The position numbers were made by a program, and so were the translations under genes. Below the pieces are notes generated by a model that was not told the origin of the DNA, searched no databases, and worked only from the letters and a program-made list of their open reading frames with translations. Shown here one piece after another: positions 1 to 9,046 of a stretch of DNA of 34,694 nucleotides; positions within the stretch are counted from its first letter, which is position 1, and the number at the start of each line of letters is the position of its first letter. This DNA comes from Deltaproteobacteria bacterium (GTDB lineage: Bacteria > Bdellovibrionota_B > Oligoflexia > Oligoflexales > Bog-1112), in contig JACPKR010000062.1 in the NCBI GenBank assembly GCA_016186945.1, positions 1 to 34,694 on the forward strand, written 5' to 3'.

Positions 1-2
1 AT

Positions 3-95
3 AATGGGCGTGGAGCCACATCTAAGACGCGGCGAGCGAAAGCCAGTCGTGCGCGTGGCAACGAAGCGTCAAAAAAGAAGAGAAAAGCGGCGTAA
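3..95 (+). CDS. Possible C-terminal tail of an upstream gene (partial, Lys/Arg/Ala-rich)
   Basis: The window opens in a reading frame of 30 codons that ends at TAA (93-95). The peptide is rich in Lys, Arg, Ala and Ser and finishes with SKKKRKAA. Basic tails of this kind occur on DNA- or RNA-binding proteins, but no domain is visible here. A second frame (starting at base 1) is also open and arginine-rich to base 123, so the assignment is weak. The gene would converge on cardiolipin synthase. Two small stem-loops follow (about 87-100 and 114-133), the second pairing CTCGGTCC with GGGCCGAG, but neither has a T-run. Confidence 0.3.
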   Translation, partial: NGRGATSKTRRAKASRARGNEASKKKRKAA

Positions 96-154
96 GCCGC
101 CCAGTACCCGAAGCTCGGTCCTTTAGGGCCGAGTAGATCACGTTAGAAGGTCCG

Positions 155-1600
155 TCAAAGTAAGGGGCTAAAAAGATGGGCAATCGAATTTAGCAAGACA
201 GGAAGCCAGTGTTTGGGTTTCAACTCTTCCCCCTTAATTTCCCCGCTCTGGGAAAGCTCTTCATAAAAACAGGTAGTTAGACGCTCGTTGTGGCTTCGGG
301 AATGCACGGCAATAGAAATTTCAAAGTTAAGCTTGAAACTTCTTTGATCCACGTTTGCCGATCCAAGGATGGAAAGTTCCTGGTCGACCAACATAACTTT
401 CTTATGCAAGACCTTTCCCCGAAATTCGAAAAACCTAACTCCTGCTGCTGCGAGGGAACTGTAAAAAGCACGAGCCGCCATTTGCGTCACCCACACGTCC
501 GATTGCGCCGGGATCAAAATGCGGACATCCACCCCGCGCTGAGCCGCTGAGCGCAAGGCTGCTTCCAAGGGACGGCTGGGGATAAAATAGGGTGTGGTCA
601 GGTAGACCCGTTCCTTTGCCGCAACGATCGCGTTGAAGAAAATGTCATGCATCCAGGCTTCTTCGTTATCCGGCCCACTAGCAATGAGAGTGGCGTCGCA
701 ATTCCCTTCCCGCTCCCCATCAGTCCTGACTCGATCGGGTACCAGGCTCTGCTTGCTTGCAAAAAACCAGTCCTCCAGGAACACTTCCTCAAGCTGGGAA
801 ACAATAGGCCCCCGGCAGTCGATCATGAGGTCTCGCCACTCATGTTGATACTGCGCCCCAATGTTCATCCCGCCTGTAAACGCTTTGCGCCGGTCGATAA
901 TGATAAGCTTGCGATGATTGCGGAAATTGATAGTGGGTTTGAAAGGAAAAACTGTATAGGGCAAAAACGCATGCATCTCCAACTTGGAAGAAGAAAGAGT
1001 TCTCTTGTATTTGCGAAGGAATGGCCGCGACCCCATAGCATCCAATAGGATTCTAACCTTTACCCCTCTCGCCGCAGCATTCCTTACAAGTGACAAAACA
1101 TGTCGCCCCGTCTCATCGTCTTGCCAGATGTACATCAAAATCCAAATCGAATGTTCAGCACCGAGGATAGACTTACTCAACGCTTCGAAAAATTCCTTGC
1201 CATCTGAGAGAATCGTAAAAGAGTTACCTGTTGTCGGGGGGAAAAGGCCACTCCCCCGGTAACGGCCTGATATTTTCACAGGAAGAAGAGACTTGAACGC
1301 TTTTGAAACACGCTTAGCCTGTACACCTTCCTGCAGAGCTAGGAACTTCTTCGTAGCCTTCAATCGCTTTCGGAGTTGGCGCCTCAGGTGCGTACGACCA
1401 ATCGTCCACCATGCCAGCACCCCCAAAAAGGGGATTGTGAATAGGGCAAACAGCCAGCTCAATGCCCCCAGAGGCTTTCCTGATCGTTGAACCAAAACCG
1501 AGGGCACGGCACTGATTACAAGAACATCAGCGAGGATCAGGGTATAGAAAAAGTATCTAGGTATTAGCTCTGTGACAATGAAAAAGGTGAGAGTAAACAT
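155..1600 (-). CDS. cls: Cardiolipin synthase (phospholipase D superfamily)
   Basis: Membrane enzyme that joins two phosphatidylglycerols (or related phospholipids) to make cardiolipin. The 481-residue length fits ClsA-type enzymes. Two hydrophobic segments lie at about residues 4-37 and 47-67, followed by a basic stretch (RRQLRKRLKATKK). Two PLD domains each carry a full HKD motif: H229-K231-D236, followed by FTGGMN, and H399-K401-D406, followed by LGSANVDQRS. I chose the ATG at 1600 over an in-frame TTG at 1609; the GAGG before it is very close, so the start is uncertain. The gene is divergent from the stress-protein gene across a 340 bp region containing a family A repeat. Identification is firm; the substrate preference is inferred from the family. 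Confidence 0.93.
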   Translation of the reverse strand: MFTLTFFIVTELIPRYFFYTLILADVLVISAVPSVLVQRSGKPLGALSWLFALFTIPFLGVLAWWTIGRTHLRRQLRKRLKATKKFLALQEGVQAKRVSKAFKSLLPVKISGRYRGSGLFPPTTGNSFTILSDGKEFFEALSKSILGAEHSIWILMYIWQDDETGRHVLSLVRNAAARGVKVRILLDAMGSRPFLRKYKRTLSSSKLEMHAFLPYTVFPFKPTINFRNHRKLIIIDRRKAFTGGMNIGAQYQHEWRDLMIDCRGPIVSQLEEVFLEDWFFASKQSLVPDRVRTDGEREGNCDATLIASGPDNEEAWMHDIFFNAIVAAKERVYLTTPYFIPSRPLEAALRSAAQRGVDVRILIPAQSDVWVTQMAARAFYSSLAAAGVRFFEFRGKVLHKKVMLVDQELSILGSANVDQRSFKLNFEISIAVHSRSHNERLTTCFYEELSQSGEIKGEELKPKHWLPVLLNSIAHLFSPLL

Positions 1601-1940
1601 AGGCCTCAAAAGTGCGGGCTAAGTCTTCTTATTTAGACTGCCTTTAAGCTTATCTGCCTCGTATTTGATATCTTGTTTCAATTCCATTTTCAGAAACGCA
1701 GGAGTTCCCTGTTTTCTCCTTGGCTGAATGAAAAAAGGCGATGTTAAATTCGGTAATGCGTAAGCCACTTGGGGCAAGGAGGTGGTTTGGAGGAAACTGC
1801 GCAGCTGGTTCCTCCAAGAAATCCGGGGGAGGCGACGCTTCACTCGCCCCCCCAAACCCCCCTCTCCCTATTTGCCCCAAGTGGCTTACGCAGAAAGACT
1901 ACAATGCTTGCGCACGTAACCAAAACAGGAGGGACTGATT
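1601..1940. other. Divergent intergenic region holding a family A element
   Basis: The 340 bp between the starts of cls and the universal stress protein hold a complete family A repeat (1757-1892). The left part (1601-1756) is A/T-rich and has no convincing gene. A minus-strand frame continuing out of the repeat and ending SLNKKT at 1619 has no good ribosome-binding site. The last 48 bases carry the AGGAGGGA ribosome-binding site (1928-1935) of the downstream gene. No clear sigma-70 promoter was found for either gene. Confidence 0.5.
1757..1892 (+). repeat. Family A element, full copy A1 (136 bp, perfect 21-bp inverted arms)
   Basis: The arms TGCGTAAGCCACTTGGGGCAA (given here as 1757-1777) and its exact reverse complement (1872-1892) enclose two hairpins. 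The first is TTGGAGGAA (1787-1795), loop ACTGCGCAGCTGG, then TTCCTCCAA (1809-1817). The second is a G/C-rich stem between about 1825 and 1853 (GGGGGAGGCGA against TCGCCCCCCC). The predicted fold is a long closing stem with two side hairpins. The same element lies inverted at 16581-16724, and shorter derivatives at 4048-4080, 21831-21894 and 27566-27706. No transposase is present; it looks like a REP/MITE-type non-autonomous repeat. Confidence 0.88.
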
Positions 1941-2945
1941 ATGTTTGAGTCATTCAAAAAAGGGCACTTAAAATTTCTTGTGGGTGTCTGTTTCGACGAT
2001 CGAAACGAAAAGCTTCTCTCCTATGCCATGAAGCTGGCAGAAAAGACAGGTGCGAAACTCCGATTAACTCATGTCGTAGGTCCAGGTACCGAATTCAGCT
2101 GGGTGTCTTCCGTTTACGGTGGTAGCGTTTACCAACCCTTGGCGAAGGAAATTCAAGAGCAGACGTTTAAGGAATCTTACGAACGACTGATGGAACTGCA
2201 CAGCAAGATCAAAGGTCTAGGTGAGGTTGAAACCAACATATCTATGGGAACCCCACCCGAAGTGCTAAGTGCAGACGCGGTTGCTTCCGGTGCCTCTCTC
2301 ATTCTTGTAGGGACAAGGATCAATCGTGCGAAATTTCTTCCAAAAGGCTTTTCGACCTCCCTGTCTCTCATGACCCACGCTTCTCGTCCCGTCATGACAG
2401 TTCCAGATGACGTACGCTCCGTACGCGAGTCGGGAAACCTCAAGGTTCTTTATGCTGATGACCTCACCGACCATAGTCGTGACGCCCTCACCGTCGGGTT
2501 TGAAATGGCCTACGGTTTGGAAAACACAGACTTCTACCACCTCCATATTTGTGAAGTTGAGGAAGAGGATCTAAAGGAGACTCAGGAAAAAATGTCAGAG
2601 ATGATGGTGATGGAACGCATCCCCTACGATGAACACATTTCCAAGTCCGACCCGGTAGGAAAAGCGCGGACCAAGATTAAGGAAAAAATGAACCTACGTT
2701 TGGGCGGGGTGAAATTCCTTCTTCAAGCAGCAAGCTGCAGCTACATTCAGAAAATTTACTTCGGGGACGTTCAGGAACAACTGCACAAAGCTGTCGAAGA
2801 GATCGACCCCGACATCCTCGTCTTCGGAAAACACTCCTTCTTGCACCGCAAACCTTTCGGTATCGGCAAACTTCCTTTCTCGGCCATGCTTTCACAAAAC
2901 CGAACCATCGTCATAGCACCTGGTAAGAAGGCTATCGTCGGGTAA
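1941..2945 (+). CDS. Tandem universal stress protein (two UspA domains)
   Basis: Cytoplasmic stress protein of 334 residues, about twice the length of a single UspA domain. The N-terminal domain (about 8-155) opens with FLVGVCFDDRN and ends with LILVGTRINRAK...ASRPVMTVP. The C-terminal domain (about 165-330) ends with ILVFGKHSFLHRKPFGIGKLPFSAM and TIVIAP. The G-x2-G-x9-G(S/T) nucleotide loop typical of ATP-binding Usps is only loosely kept, so ATP binding is uncertain. A strong AGGAGGGA lies 5 nt before the ATG. The gene stands alone, convergent with the nuclease pseudogene and divergent from cls. The family is involved in stress and starvation survival; the specific role is unknown. Confidence 0.9.
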   Translation: MFESFKKGHLKFLVGVCFDDRNEKLLSYAMKLAEKTGAKLRLTHVVGPGTEFSWVSSVYGGSVYQPLAKEIQEQTFKESYERLMELHSKIKGLGEVETNISMGTPPEVLSADAVASGASLILVGTRINRAKFLPKGFSTSLSLMTHASRPVMTVPDDVRSVRESGNLKVLYADDLTDHSRDALTVGFEMAYGLENTDFYHLHICEVEEEDLKETQEKMSEMMVMERIPYDEHISKSDPVGKARTKIKEKMNLRLGGVKFLLQAASCSYIQKIYFGDVQEQLHKAVEEIDPDILVFGKHSFLHRKPFGIGKLPFSAMLSQNRTIVIAPGKKAIVG

Positions 2946-2954
2946 GGGACGTCA

Positions 2955-3434
2955 TCAGTTCAAGGAGTATTCCTCCTCAAGTTGAGGAATCTCCACCGCA
3001 TAATTTAAGGTCTCTGAAATTTTTCCTTTGAGGGTCTCAGCCGCCTTCTCCTCTCCATGGACAAGAAAAAACCGTCTTCGGGTTCATGCACAATCGCTTG
3101 AGCCAATGTACCAAACCCTCCTGGTCAGCGTGGGCAATTGAAAGCTTCGCAATCAAATTCTAGCTGGAGCACTTGCCGACAAATTGGTAGATAGGCCCAG
3201 TGAACCCCTGCTTGACAATGAGCGGGATCGCACCGCTGTGATCAACATGCGCATGGGTCAAAACAATTGCATCCAAACTTTCTGGACGAAAAGAAAGTTC
3301 GCCCAGTTTTTCAGGCGCAAATCTTTCAAGCCCTGGTAGAGACCGCAATCGACCAAAATATTTGTCCCTCCATGACTGACGAGAAATTTAGAATCCGTAA
3401 CCGTTCTTGTGCTGCCTAAAAACTTAACTTTCAT
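2955..3434 (-). pseudogene. Broken metallo-beta-lactamase/beta-CASP RNase-like gene
   Basis: Three fragments of one MBL-fold, beta-CASP (YSH1/RNase-like) protein survive on the minus strand. The N-terminus starts at ATG 3434 with a GGAGAG site ([17 protein letters not shown], then [19 protein letters not shown]). A frameshift near 3290-3310 moves to the frame encoding [20 protein letters not shown], the HxHxDH zinc motif. After GFTGPIYQ the whole middle of the protein is gone. The end resumes as KLSIAHADQEGLVHWLKRL and, after another shift, FLVHGEEKAAETLKG...EEYSLN with a TGA at 2955-2957. Intact homologues are about 450 residues, so most of the beta-CASP domain is deleted. Family and decay are clear; the ancestral function (RNA processing) is inferred. 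Confidence 0.85.
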
Positions 3435-3565
3435 TCGCTCTCCGCTCGCATTGGCCATCAATGAAGACTTTCAATTTTTTGTTCAAGAATCAACGAGTTT
3501 TGCAAATTTTCTTTAAGGAAATTCAAAGGAACTTCGAAAAAGGAGGAGAAAGATGTGGGGGTACT

Positions 3566-4051
3566 ATGTCGCAAGCTTCACAGAAGCGGGTTCTTCTTCT
3601 GATGGTGACACTCTTCCTTGTCCTCGGAGCGCCAAGTGGTCCTTTAACCGGAATGCCAGAAGAGAAGACTGAGAACCCCTTGCAGGTGGAACCACTCAAA
3701 GGATTCTTGCACCCCGATGACGAACGTCGGTGGCGGGCGGGTATTACACACAAATACGCCTGGCAACGTTACAAAACCGTCCTGGAAATCCGAGATGCTC
3801 GTTTGGAGGGAAGCGCACCTATTCTACGGGAAGCTTTGCGAGACAGGAAATTCTGGACCCGTATGCGAGCTGCCATGGCCCTTGCCGACTTCGGCGTACC
3901 ACCGACCCGTGAAGAACTTCAGCAGGTATTGCACGGGGTGCGTTCCGAGCTGGTCACAAACTTTTTCCAACGCTTCCAAAAAAAGGCACGTCCAGGGGAG
4001 CTGTACATCATACTCCTTGCTCTTAAACTTCTCGCAAGGAAGGGAGTTTGA
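3566..4051 (+). CDS. Small exported HEAT-like protein, function unknown
   Basis: A 161-residue protein. Its N-terminus looks like a signal peptide: a short basic region (SQASQKR), a hydrophobic core (VLLLMVTLFLVLG) and then small residues. Residues about 75-150 are helical and include FWTRMRAAMALADFGVPP, which resembles one HEAT/PBS-type repeat. I chose the ATG at 3566, preceded by GGGGGT. An upstream AAGGAGGAGAAAG is better placed for an out-of-frame ATG at 3553 that encodes only 39 codons, so the start is not certain; the frame is open further upstream to 3461. The stop codon (4049-4051) sits inside the left arm of a family A hairpin. I do not recognise the family. Confidence 0.6.
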   Translation: MSQASQKRVLLLMVTLFLVLGAPSGPLTGMPEEKTENPLQVEPLKGFLHPDDERRWRAGITHKYAWQRYKTVLEIRDARLEGSAPILREALRDRKFWTRMRAAMALADFGVPPTREELQQVLHGVRSELVTNFFQRFQKKARPGELYIILLALKLLARKGV

Positions 4052-4080
4052 GGGAAAACTGCGCAGCTGGTTTCCCTCAA
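4048..4080 (+). repeat. Family A hairpin A3 with a re-paired stem
   Basis: Stem TTGAGGGAAA (4048-4057), loop ACTGCGCAGCTGG (4058-4070), stem TTTCCCTCAA (4071-4080). The 13-nt loop is identical to that of the other family A copies, but the stem differs at several positions with matching changes on both sides. It is followed by GATTTTCTT and lies between the converging unknown exported gene and the aldehyde dehydrogenase. It may act as a transcription terminator for the plus-strand gene, although the T-run is weak. Confidence 0.8.
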
Positions 4081-4122
4081 GATTTTCTTGGAATAACAAG
4101 CCAAGCAGTTTCCTCCATGCTC

Positions 4123-5667
4123 CTACGTTTTCCATGACGAAAACATTTTCCTGATGGCAAACGGAGCGAGTTTCTTCCCTTGTTTGATATAATCAGCAGC
4201 ATTTTTAGGAAAAGAAAAACGCATGGCAGCCTTCAATCCATCGTAAGTCGCCTGGTCAAAAGGATACCAATAAAAGTTGCGTTTGGTTTGCAGGGTGTCC
4301 CAGTTCACAACCTTACAGTGTGTCATTTCCTCCAAACCTGCCTGCCCATGGGTACGTCCCAGTCCAGAGTCTTTCCATCCGCCCCACGGGGTTTCCGCCA
4401 GCGCGTGGGTTAGAATGTGGTCGTTGATCGTCGTCACCCCTGCTTCTATTTTCTGTGCGATTCGTTTTCCTCGGGACAAATCCTTCGTCCAAATGGAAGA
4501 CGTTAGTGCATAGTGGGAATCGTTCGCCAAGCGGATTGCTTCCTCTTCGGTCTTAAATTTCATAACGCAAAGGATGGGGCCAAACGTTTCTTCTCTCATA
4601 ATGGTCATCGAGTGGTCGACTGACGTGATCAGTGTTGCAGGGAAGAAGTTACCTTCGCTAACGTTTTTTGCTTGCGACTGAGCAACAATTTGAGCGCCTT
4701 TCGCCAAAGCTTCGTTCACGTGTTCTTTGATCTTGGCAAACTGTCGAGGTGTTGTGATCGCTCCGATATCCACATCGGGGTCACTGAAATGACCGTGTCG
4801 AAGTGCCTTCGTTTTTGCGGTGAGTAGTTTAAGAAAAGGCTCGTATATTTTTTCGTGTACATAAACTCGCTCGACTCCGGCGCATGTCTGCCCTGCATTT
4901 TGATAGCCTCCCCATGCGGCACCGTTCGAGGCTCGTTCCAAATCAGCGTCTTCCATCACGATCATGGGATCCTTCCCCCCGAGTTCGAGGGAGAGGGGGG
5001 TTAGGGTTGCAGACGCTTTCCGCATAAGTTCTTTCCCCACCTCAACGGAACCCGTGAAGAAAATCTTGTCAATGCGGTGTTTGAAAAATGCGTCGGCAAC
5101 GTCTGCTCCTGGACCTTTCACAATGGTAAACAGTCCCGAGGGCACATTGCCCGCCTTCACAATGCTTTCGATCGCAGCGATGGTTTGGGGAGTTTCGTCA
5201 GGGCCTTTTAATAGGATGGCATTGCCTGCCATAAGGCCCATAATAACTTCGCCGAAGGGAATCGAGAGTGGATAATTCCACGGGCTTATGATCCCCACTA
5301 CACCGAGGGGGAGGCGGTAAATCCTGCTCTTCTTGTGGAACATGAGGGAGATCGACGTTTTCAAGTTCCTAGGCTTCAGGATTTGCCCAGCCTGCTCACC
5401 GTACCACTTGCAGGCAAAGGCACAGGAGAACACCTCGTCAGCAAGGGCGTCCACCCTAGTTTTCCCGGTCTCCCGAACGAGGATGTCGACGAGTTCATCC
5501 GGATGGGCGACGATATAGTCGCTCATTTTCTCGATGCAGGCCCTTCTTTTTGCGAAACTGAACGAGGCCCATGTTTTCTGTGCTTGCCTCGCTTTCGCGA
5601 AGATGTCACTGATTTGATAAAGGTTCCCGCTGATCTCTTTTTTCTCGGATGTTTGTACAACTTGCAT
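4123..5667 (-). CDS. NAD(P)-dependent aldehyde dehydrogenase
   Basis: Oxidises an aldehyde to the acid using NAD(P)+. The 514-residue protein has all catalytic landmarks of the ALDH superfamily: N131 in SPWNYP, FFTGS at 203-207, the general base E228 in LELGGKDP, and the nucleophile C262 in GQTCAGVERV. EETFGPI is present further on. The last 40 residues (from KRNFYWYPF) extend past the core and resemble the membrane-proximal tail of fatty-aldehyde/coniferyl-type ALDHs. AGAGGAATGCG precedes the ATG. The gene is divergent from hisS, with a partial family B repeat between them. The natural substrate cannot be told from the sequence. Confidence 0.93.
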   Translation of the reverse strand: MQVVQTSEKKEISGNLYQISDIFAKARQAQKTWASFSFAKRRACIEKMSDYIVAHPDELVDILVRETGKTRVDALADEVFSCAFACKWYGEQAGQILKPRNLKTSISLMFHKKSRIYRLPLGVVGIISPWNYPLSIPFGEVIMGLMAGNAILLKGPDETPQTIAAIESIVKAGNVPSGLFTIVKGPGADVADAFFKHRIDKIFFTGSVEVGKELMRKASATLTPLSLELGGKDPMIVMEDADLERASNGAAWGGYQNAGQTCAGVERVYVHEKIYEPFLKLLTAKTKALRHGHFSDPDVDIGAITTPRQFAKIKEHVNEALAKGAQIVAQSQAKNVSEGNFFPATLITSVDHSMTIMREETFGPILCVMKFKTEEEAIRLANDSHYALTSSIWTKDLSRGKRIAQKIEAGVTTINDHILTHALAETPWGGWKDSGLGRTHGQAGLEEMTHCKVVNWDTLQTKRNFYWYPFDQATYDGLKAAMRFSFPKNAADYIKQGKKLAPFAIRKMFSSWKT

Positions 5668-5720
5668 CGCATTCCTCTCTTTTTCGGATACCTTTTACAG
5701 CCTCTTCAACATTTACTATA

Positions 5721-5821
5721 GTATTCACGATAATCAATTTTGGGAAAAACTTTTTGAAAAAAGTTATTTCCCCAAGCCCCTTTTCAAAAACTTTAATATC
5801 TAAAGTTTTTTGGGGGAAGGC
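5721..5821 (+). repeat. Family B element, partial copy B1 (left two thirds)
   Basis: Starts GTATTCACGATAATCAATTT after CTATA and matches positions 1 to about 101 of the 159-bp family B core, then diverges before the hisS ribosome-binding site. The internal hairpin pairs AAAAACTTTA with TAAAGTTTTT around ATATC. In copy B3 the same position is a C-G pair (CTTCA/TGAAG), so the two copies differ by a paired change. It lies between the divergent aldehyde dehydrogenase and hisS. Confidence 0.85.
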
Positions 5822-5845
5822 ACTTTTAAGGGGGGCTTTGTGAAT

Positions 5846-7174
5846 ATGAAGGAACGTGTGACACCGCGTCGTCTAAAAGGCTTTCAGGATTATGGGCCGG
5901 ACGTCATGGCAAAACGGCTCGCCATTTTAGCGGCGGCGCGCAAAGTGGCTCACCGAGCTAATTTCGTCGAAATCGCGACTCCTGCTCTTGAATATGCAGA
6001 AGTCCTCCTCGGCGTGGGGGGGGAGACTGACAAACAAGTCTTTCGTTTCCTTGATGGCGGGGAAAGAGATGTAGCCATGCGCTACGATTTGACTGTCCCC
6101 TTTGCTCGTTACACGGCCGAGAATTTTGGCACCCTGATTTTTCCTTTCAAGCGCCTACAGATCGGTGACGTCTGGAGAGCTGAAAAACCACAGAAGGGAC
6201 GCTTTAGGGAATTCATGCAGTGCGACCTCGATATCATCGGGACTAACGCAGTGGCCGCAGATCTCGAGATTGTCGCCTGTTTTTACGACATACTCTCTCA
6301 AATTGTGCCGTCCTCATTTACTATCGCCTGCAATGACCGTCAGATCCTATCGACACTCATCAAAAAAATTTTTGAACTTCGGGAACAGTCTGAAGAAGAG
6401 CAGGCACTCATCATCTTAGACAAACTTGGAAAGCAGGGGGCCAATTCGGTCCTGTCTCTTCTCAGAGAACAGCTTAAAGTTGATGAAACAAAGGGACAGA
6501 AGCTCCTTGCACTCATGAGCACTTCCGATGAAGGTACAAGGGAAACCGCGATCGCCCCTTATTTTGAAAGTCCCGAGGAAAAAGCCATTTGGAAACGTTT
6601 CCAGGAGACTCTGCAAATCCTCAGGGAACTTTGTACGCTTGACAAAGGTAAGATCGTCTTCGATCTGAGCATAGCTCGTGGGCTGGCATACTACACAGGG
6701 TTAGTGTTTGAAACTACGGTCGACGGTGTGGAGGGATTCGGCTCAATCTGCGGTGGTGGACGTTACGACAACCTGGCAGGCCGCTTTACTCAACAAATTC
6801 TTCCTGGCATCGGCGCTTCATTGGGGGTGGACCGGCTGGCAGCCCTTCTCATGGAGAAAGAGGGAGCAAAAGAAAGCTGGGAAGGAGAGGTCTTCATCGC
6901 AGTGGCGACGGAGGACGCTCTTTCTTATGCGTTTCAAATTGCGGCAGAGCTGCGGAGAAAAGGTTTTGTAGTGGAAACAACACTCAAGCAGCAGAAATTA
7001 AGCCAGCAATTTAAATTCGCCAACCGCAAAGCTTTCCCCGTCGTCCTTACTGTCGGAGAGGAGGAAAAGCATTCCCGTACCGTCTCCCTTCGGGATATGA
7101 GAGCGGGGGAGGAGCAAAAAGGCATCAACTTGGAGTCTCTCGTTCCCCAACTTCAAACCATTCTGAAGAGGTAA
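5846..7174 (+). CDS. hisS: Histidine--tRNA ligase
   Basis: Class II aminoacyl-tRNA synthetase that charges tRNA-His. The 442-residue protein has motif 2 ([19 protein letters not shown]), the histidine-specific segments [11 protein letters not shown] and [12 protein letters not shown], and motif 3 ([10 protein letters not shown]). The anticodon-binding domain occupies about residues 350-440. The start is ambiguous: ATG 5846 (chosen; [15 protein letters not shown]) or GTG 5840. An AAGGGGGG site lies 4 nt before the GTG and 10 nt before the ATG. Partial repeat B1 ends about 25 bp upstream, so any promoter lies in or before that repeat. hutU follows after 4 bp, so the two are probably cotranscribed. 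Confidence 0.96.
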   Translation: MKERVTPRRLKGFQDYGPDVMAKRLAILAAARKVAHRANFVEIATPALEYAEVLLGVGGETDKQVFRFLDGGERDVAMRYDLTVPFARYTAENFGTLIFPFKRLQIGDVWRAEKPQKGRFREFMQCDLDIIGTNAVAADLEIVACFYDILSQIVPSSFTIACNDRQILSTLIKKIFELREQSEEEQALIILDKLGKQGANSVLSLLREQLKVDETKGQKLLALMSTSDEGTRETAIAPYFESPEEKAIWKRFQETLQILRELCTLDKGKIVFDLSIARGLAYYTGLVFETTVDGVEGFGSICGGGRYDNLAGRFTQQILPGIGASLGVDRLAALLMEKEGAKESWEGEVFIAVATEDALSYAFQIAAELRRKGFVVETTLKQQKLSQQFKFANRKAFPVVLTVGEEEKHSRTVSLRDMRAGEEQKGINLESLVPQLQTILKR

Positions 7175-7178
7175 ACCG

Positions 7179-8828
7179 ATGGGAAAACGTCTGATCCGTG
7201 CCCCCCGAGGAGGAGAAAGAACCTGCAAAGGTTGGGTTCAGGAAGCTGCTCTCCGCATGTTGATGAATAACCTCGACCCGGAACTTGCTGAAAACCCTGA
7301 CGAGCTAGTGGTCTACGGTGGAACGGGAAAAGCAGCTCGCAACTGGGACTGCTTTGACAAAATCGTCGAGTGTTTGCAACGTTTGGAAAACGATGAAAGC
7401 CTCCTGGTCCAGTCGGGGAAACCTGTTGCTATCTTCAAAACCCATGAAGGCGCTCCCCGTGTTCTCATTGCTAACTCGAACCTCGTCGGTCATTGGGCAA
7501 ACTGGGAACACTTTTGGGAACTGGAGAAAAAAGGCCTTATCATGTTCGGCCAAATGACAGCAGGCTCCTGGATTTACATTGGCACGCAAGGGATTTTGCA
7601 GGGGACTTTCGAAACGTTCGTCGCCTGTGGGGAGAAGTACTTTCACGGTGATCTTTCCGGCAAATGGATTTTCTCAGGAGGCCTCGGGGGAATGGGTGGC
7701 GCGCAACCCCTTGCTGCCACTATTGCAGGAGCAGTTTTTCTGGGTGTCGACGTCGACGAAGCAAAAATCAAACGACGTCGCGAGGGACGTTACCTCGACA
7801 CAATCGCCAGGAACCTGGAAGAAGCTTTGACACTCGTACATGATGCCCTGGCAAACAAAAAGGCGCTAAGCATTGGCCTCGTTGGAAATGCGTCGGAAAT
7901 CCTTCCAGAACTTTTGAAACGAAACACCATCCCCGATATCGTCACCGACCAGACCAGTGCTCACGATGAACTGAACGGATACGTTCCAGGAGGGATGAGT
8001 TTCGGCGACGCACTGAAACTTCGCAAAGCAGATCCCGAAACTTATAAAAGGAAAGCTCTCGCTTCAATCGTCGCACACGTCCAGGCTATGATTGCCTGCA
8101 AGGAGCAGGGTGCGATCGTCTTCGACTACGGTAACAACATCCGTGCGCAGGCGAAGAAAGGCGGTCTTGCCGACCCTTTCCAGTTTCTAGGCTTTGTCCC
8201 CGAGTTCATCCGACCCCTTTTCTGCGAAGGCAAGGGGCCTTTCCGCTGGGTCGCACTCTCGGGCGACCCGCAAGATATTGCTGTCATCGACAAAGCTATG
8301 ATTGAAGCTTTCCCACTAGACAAGAAACTCCACCGTTGGTTGAGTGCAGCAAGAGAGAAGGTCAAGTTCCAGGGTCTGCCGTCCCGCATCTGCTGGTTGG
8401 GGTACGGAGACAGGAAAAAAGCAGGGCTTCTCTTCAATCGCCTTGTAAGGGAAGGCCAAGTCAAGGCTCCGATCGTCATCGGGCGGGATCACCTCGACTG
8501 CGGTTCCGTTGCCTCACCGTACCGAGAGACCGAAGGGATGAAAGACGGTAGCGATGCAATCGCCGATTGGCCCATACTGAATGCTTTGATAAATGCTGCG
8601 AACGGTGCAAGCTGGGTGAGCTTCCACCATGGGGGAGGCGTAGGCATCGGCTACTCCCTGCATGCCGGGATGGTTATAGTCGCTGATGGGACCCAGGATG
8701 CTGAGGAAAAACTGACTCGCGTTTTGACGACAGACCCGGGAATGGGTGTCGTCCGGCATGTGGACGCAGGTTACGAAGAAGCCCTCGTCGTCGCGAAGGA
8801 GAAGGGAATCGACATCCCTTTTCTGTAG
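7179..8828 (+). CDS. hutU: Urocanate hydratase
   Basis: Second step of histidine degradation: urocanate plus water to imidazolone propionate, using tightly bound NAD+ as electrophile. The 549 residues match the family length. Signatures include [13 protein letters not shown] near residue 47, [13 protein letters not shown], the glycine-rich [13 protein letters not shown], and the conserved [20 protein letters not shown] containing the active-site-region cysteine. The start ATG has AGAGG upstream and lies 4 bp after the hisS stop. No hutH, hutI or hutG is in the window, so the rest of the pathway must be elsewhere. Pairing it with hisS puts histidine use in translation and histidine breakdown in one transcript. 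Confidence 0.97.
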   Translation: MGKRLIRAPRGGERTCKGWVQEAALRMLMNNLDPELAENPDELVVYGGTGKAARNWDCFDKIVECLQRLENDESLLVQSGKPVAIFKTHEGAPRVLIANSNLVGHWANWEHFWELEKKGLIMFGQMTAGSWIYIGTQGILQGTFETFVACGEKYFHGDLSGKWIFSGGLGGMGGAQPLAATIAGAVFLGVDVDEAKIKRRREGRYLDTIARNLEEALTLVHDALANKKALSIGLVGNASEILPELLKRNTIPDIVTDQTSAHDELNGYVPGGMSFGDALKLRKADPETYKRKALASIVAHVQAMIACKEQGAIVFDYGNNIRAQAKKGGLADPFQFLGFVPEFIRPLFCEGKGPFRWVALSGDPQDIAVIDKAMIEAFPLDKKLHRWLSAAREKVKFQGLPSRICWLGYGDRKKAGLLFNRLVREGQVKAPIVIGRDHLDCGSVASPYRETEGMKDGSDAIADWPILNALINAANGASWVSFHHGGGVGIGYSLHAGMVIVADGTQDAEEKLTRVLTTDPGMGVVRHVDAGYEEALVVAKEKGIDIPFL

Positions 8829-9046
8829 TGCTGAGATCGGAGCCGGAGGTGCTGAAATAGTTGCCAGTTGCGCAACGACCGCTTGTGCAGCATCCCCAGT
8901 TGGGGCCTCTGCCATGCTTGCTGGTGCTGGGTTGGCAGCCCAGGGCACTCGTACGACCTTCTCCTTGCGACTCAAGTAACAGTTTGATAAGAAAATTTTT
9001 TCACTCATAATAATGATGAGAAGATGGACGACCTTAAAAAAAAGGA
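8829..9046. other. Intergenic region between hutU and hepT
   Basis: 218 bp without a convincing full gene. From 8829 to 8979 one plus frame encodes an Ala/Gly-rich peptide and the minus strand an Ala/Pro-rich one. This may be a low-complexity remnant, but I cannot tie it to a family. A nine-codon ORF (9024-9050, MDDLKKKE) ends with TGA overlapping the hepT ATG and could couple translation, because hepT itself has only AAGG one base before its start. Confidence 0.35.

Noticed and set aside
1619-1855. Minus-strand frame upstream of cls ending SLNKKT
   Set aside because: Most of it is family A sequence, and the unique part has no ribosome-binding site or recognisable domain.
1757-1892. Family A element as a tRNA-like or attC-like structure
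   Set aside because: The fold has a closing stem and two hairpins, but no T-loop, anticodon arm or CCA-like end, and none of the attC core boxes.
3553-3672. 39-codon ORF starting at ATG 3553 behind a strong AAGGAGGAG site
   Set aside because: It is out of frame with the signal-peptide-bearing gene and its peptide has no recognisable features; the in-frame ATG at 3566 is preferred.
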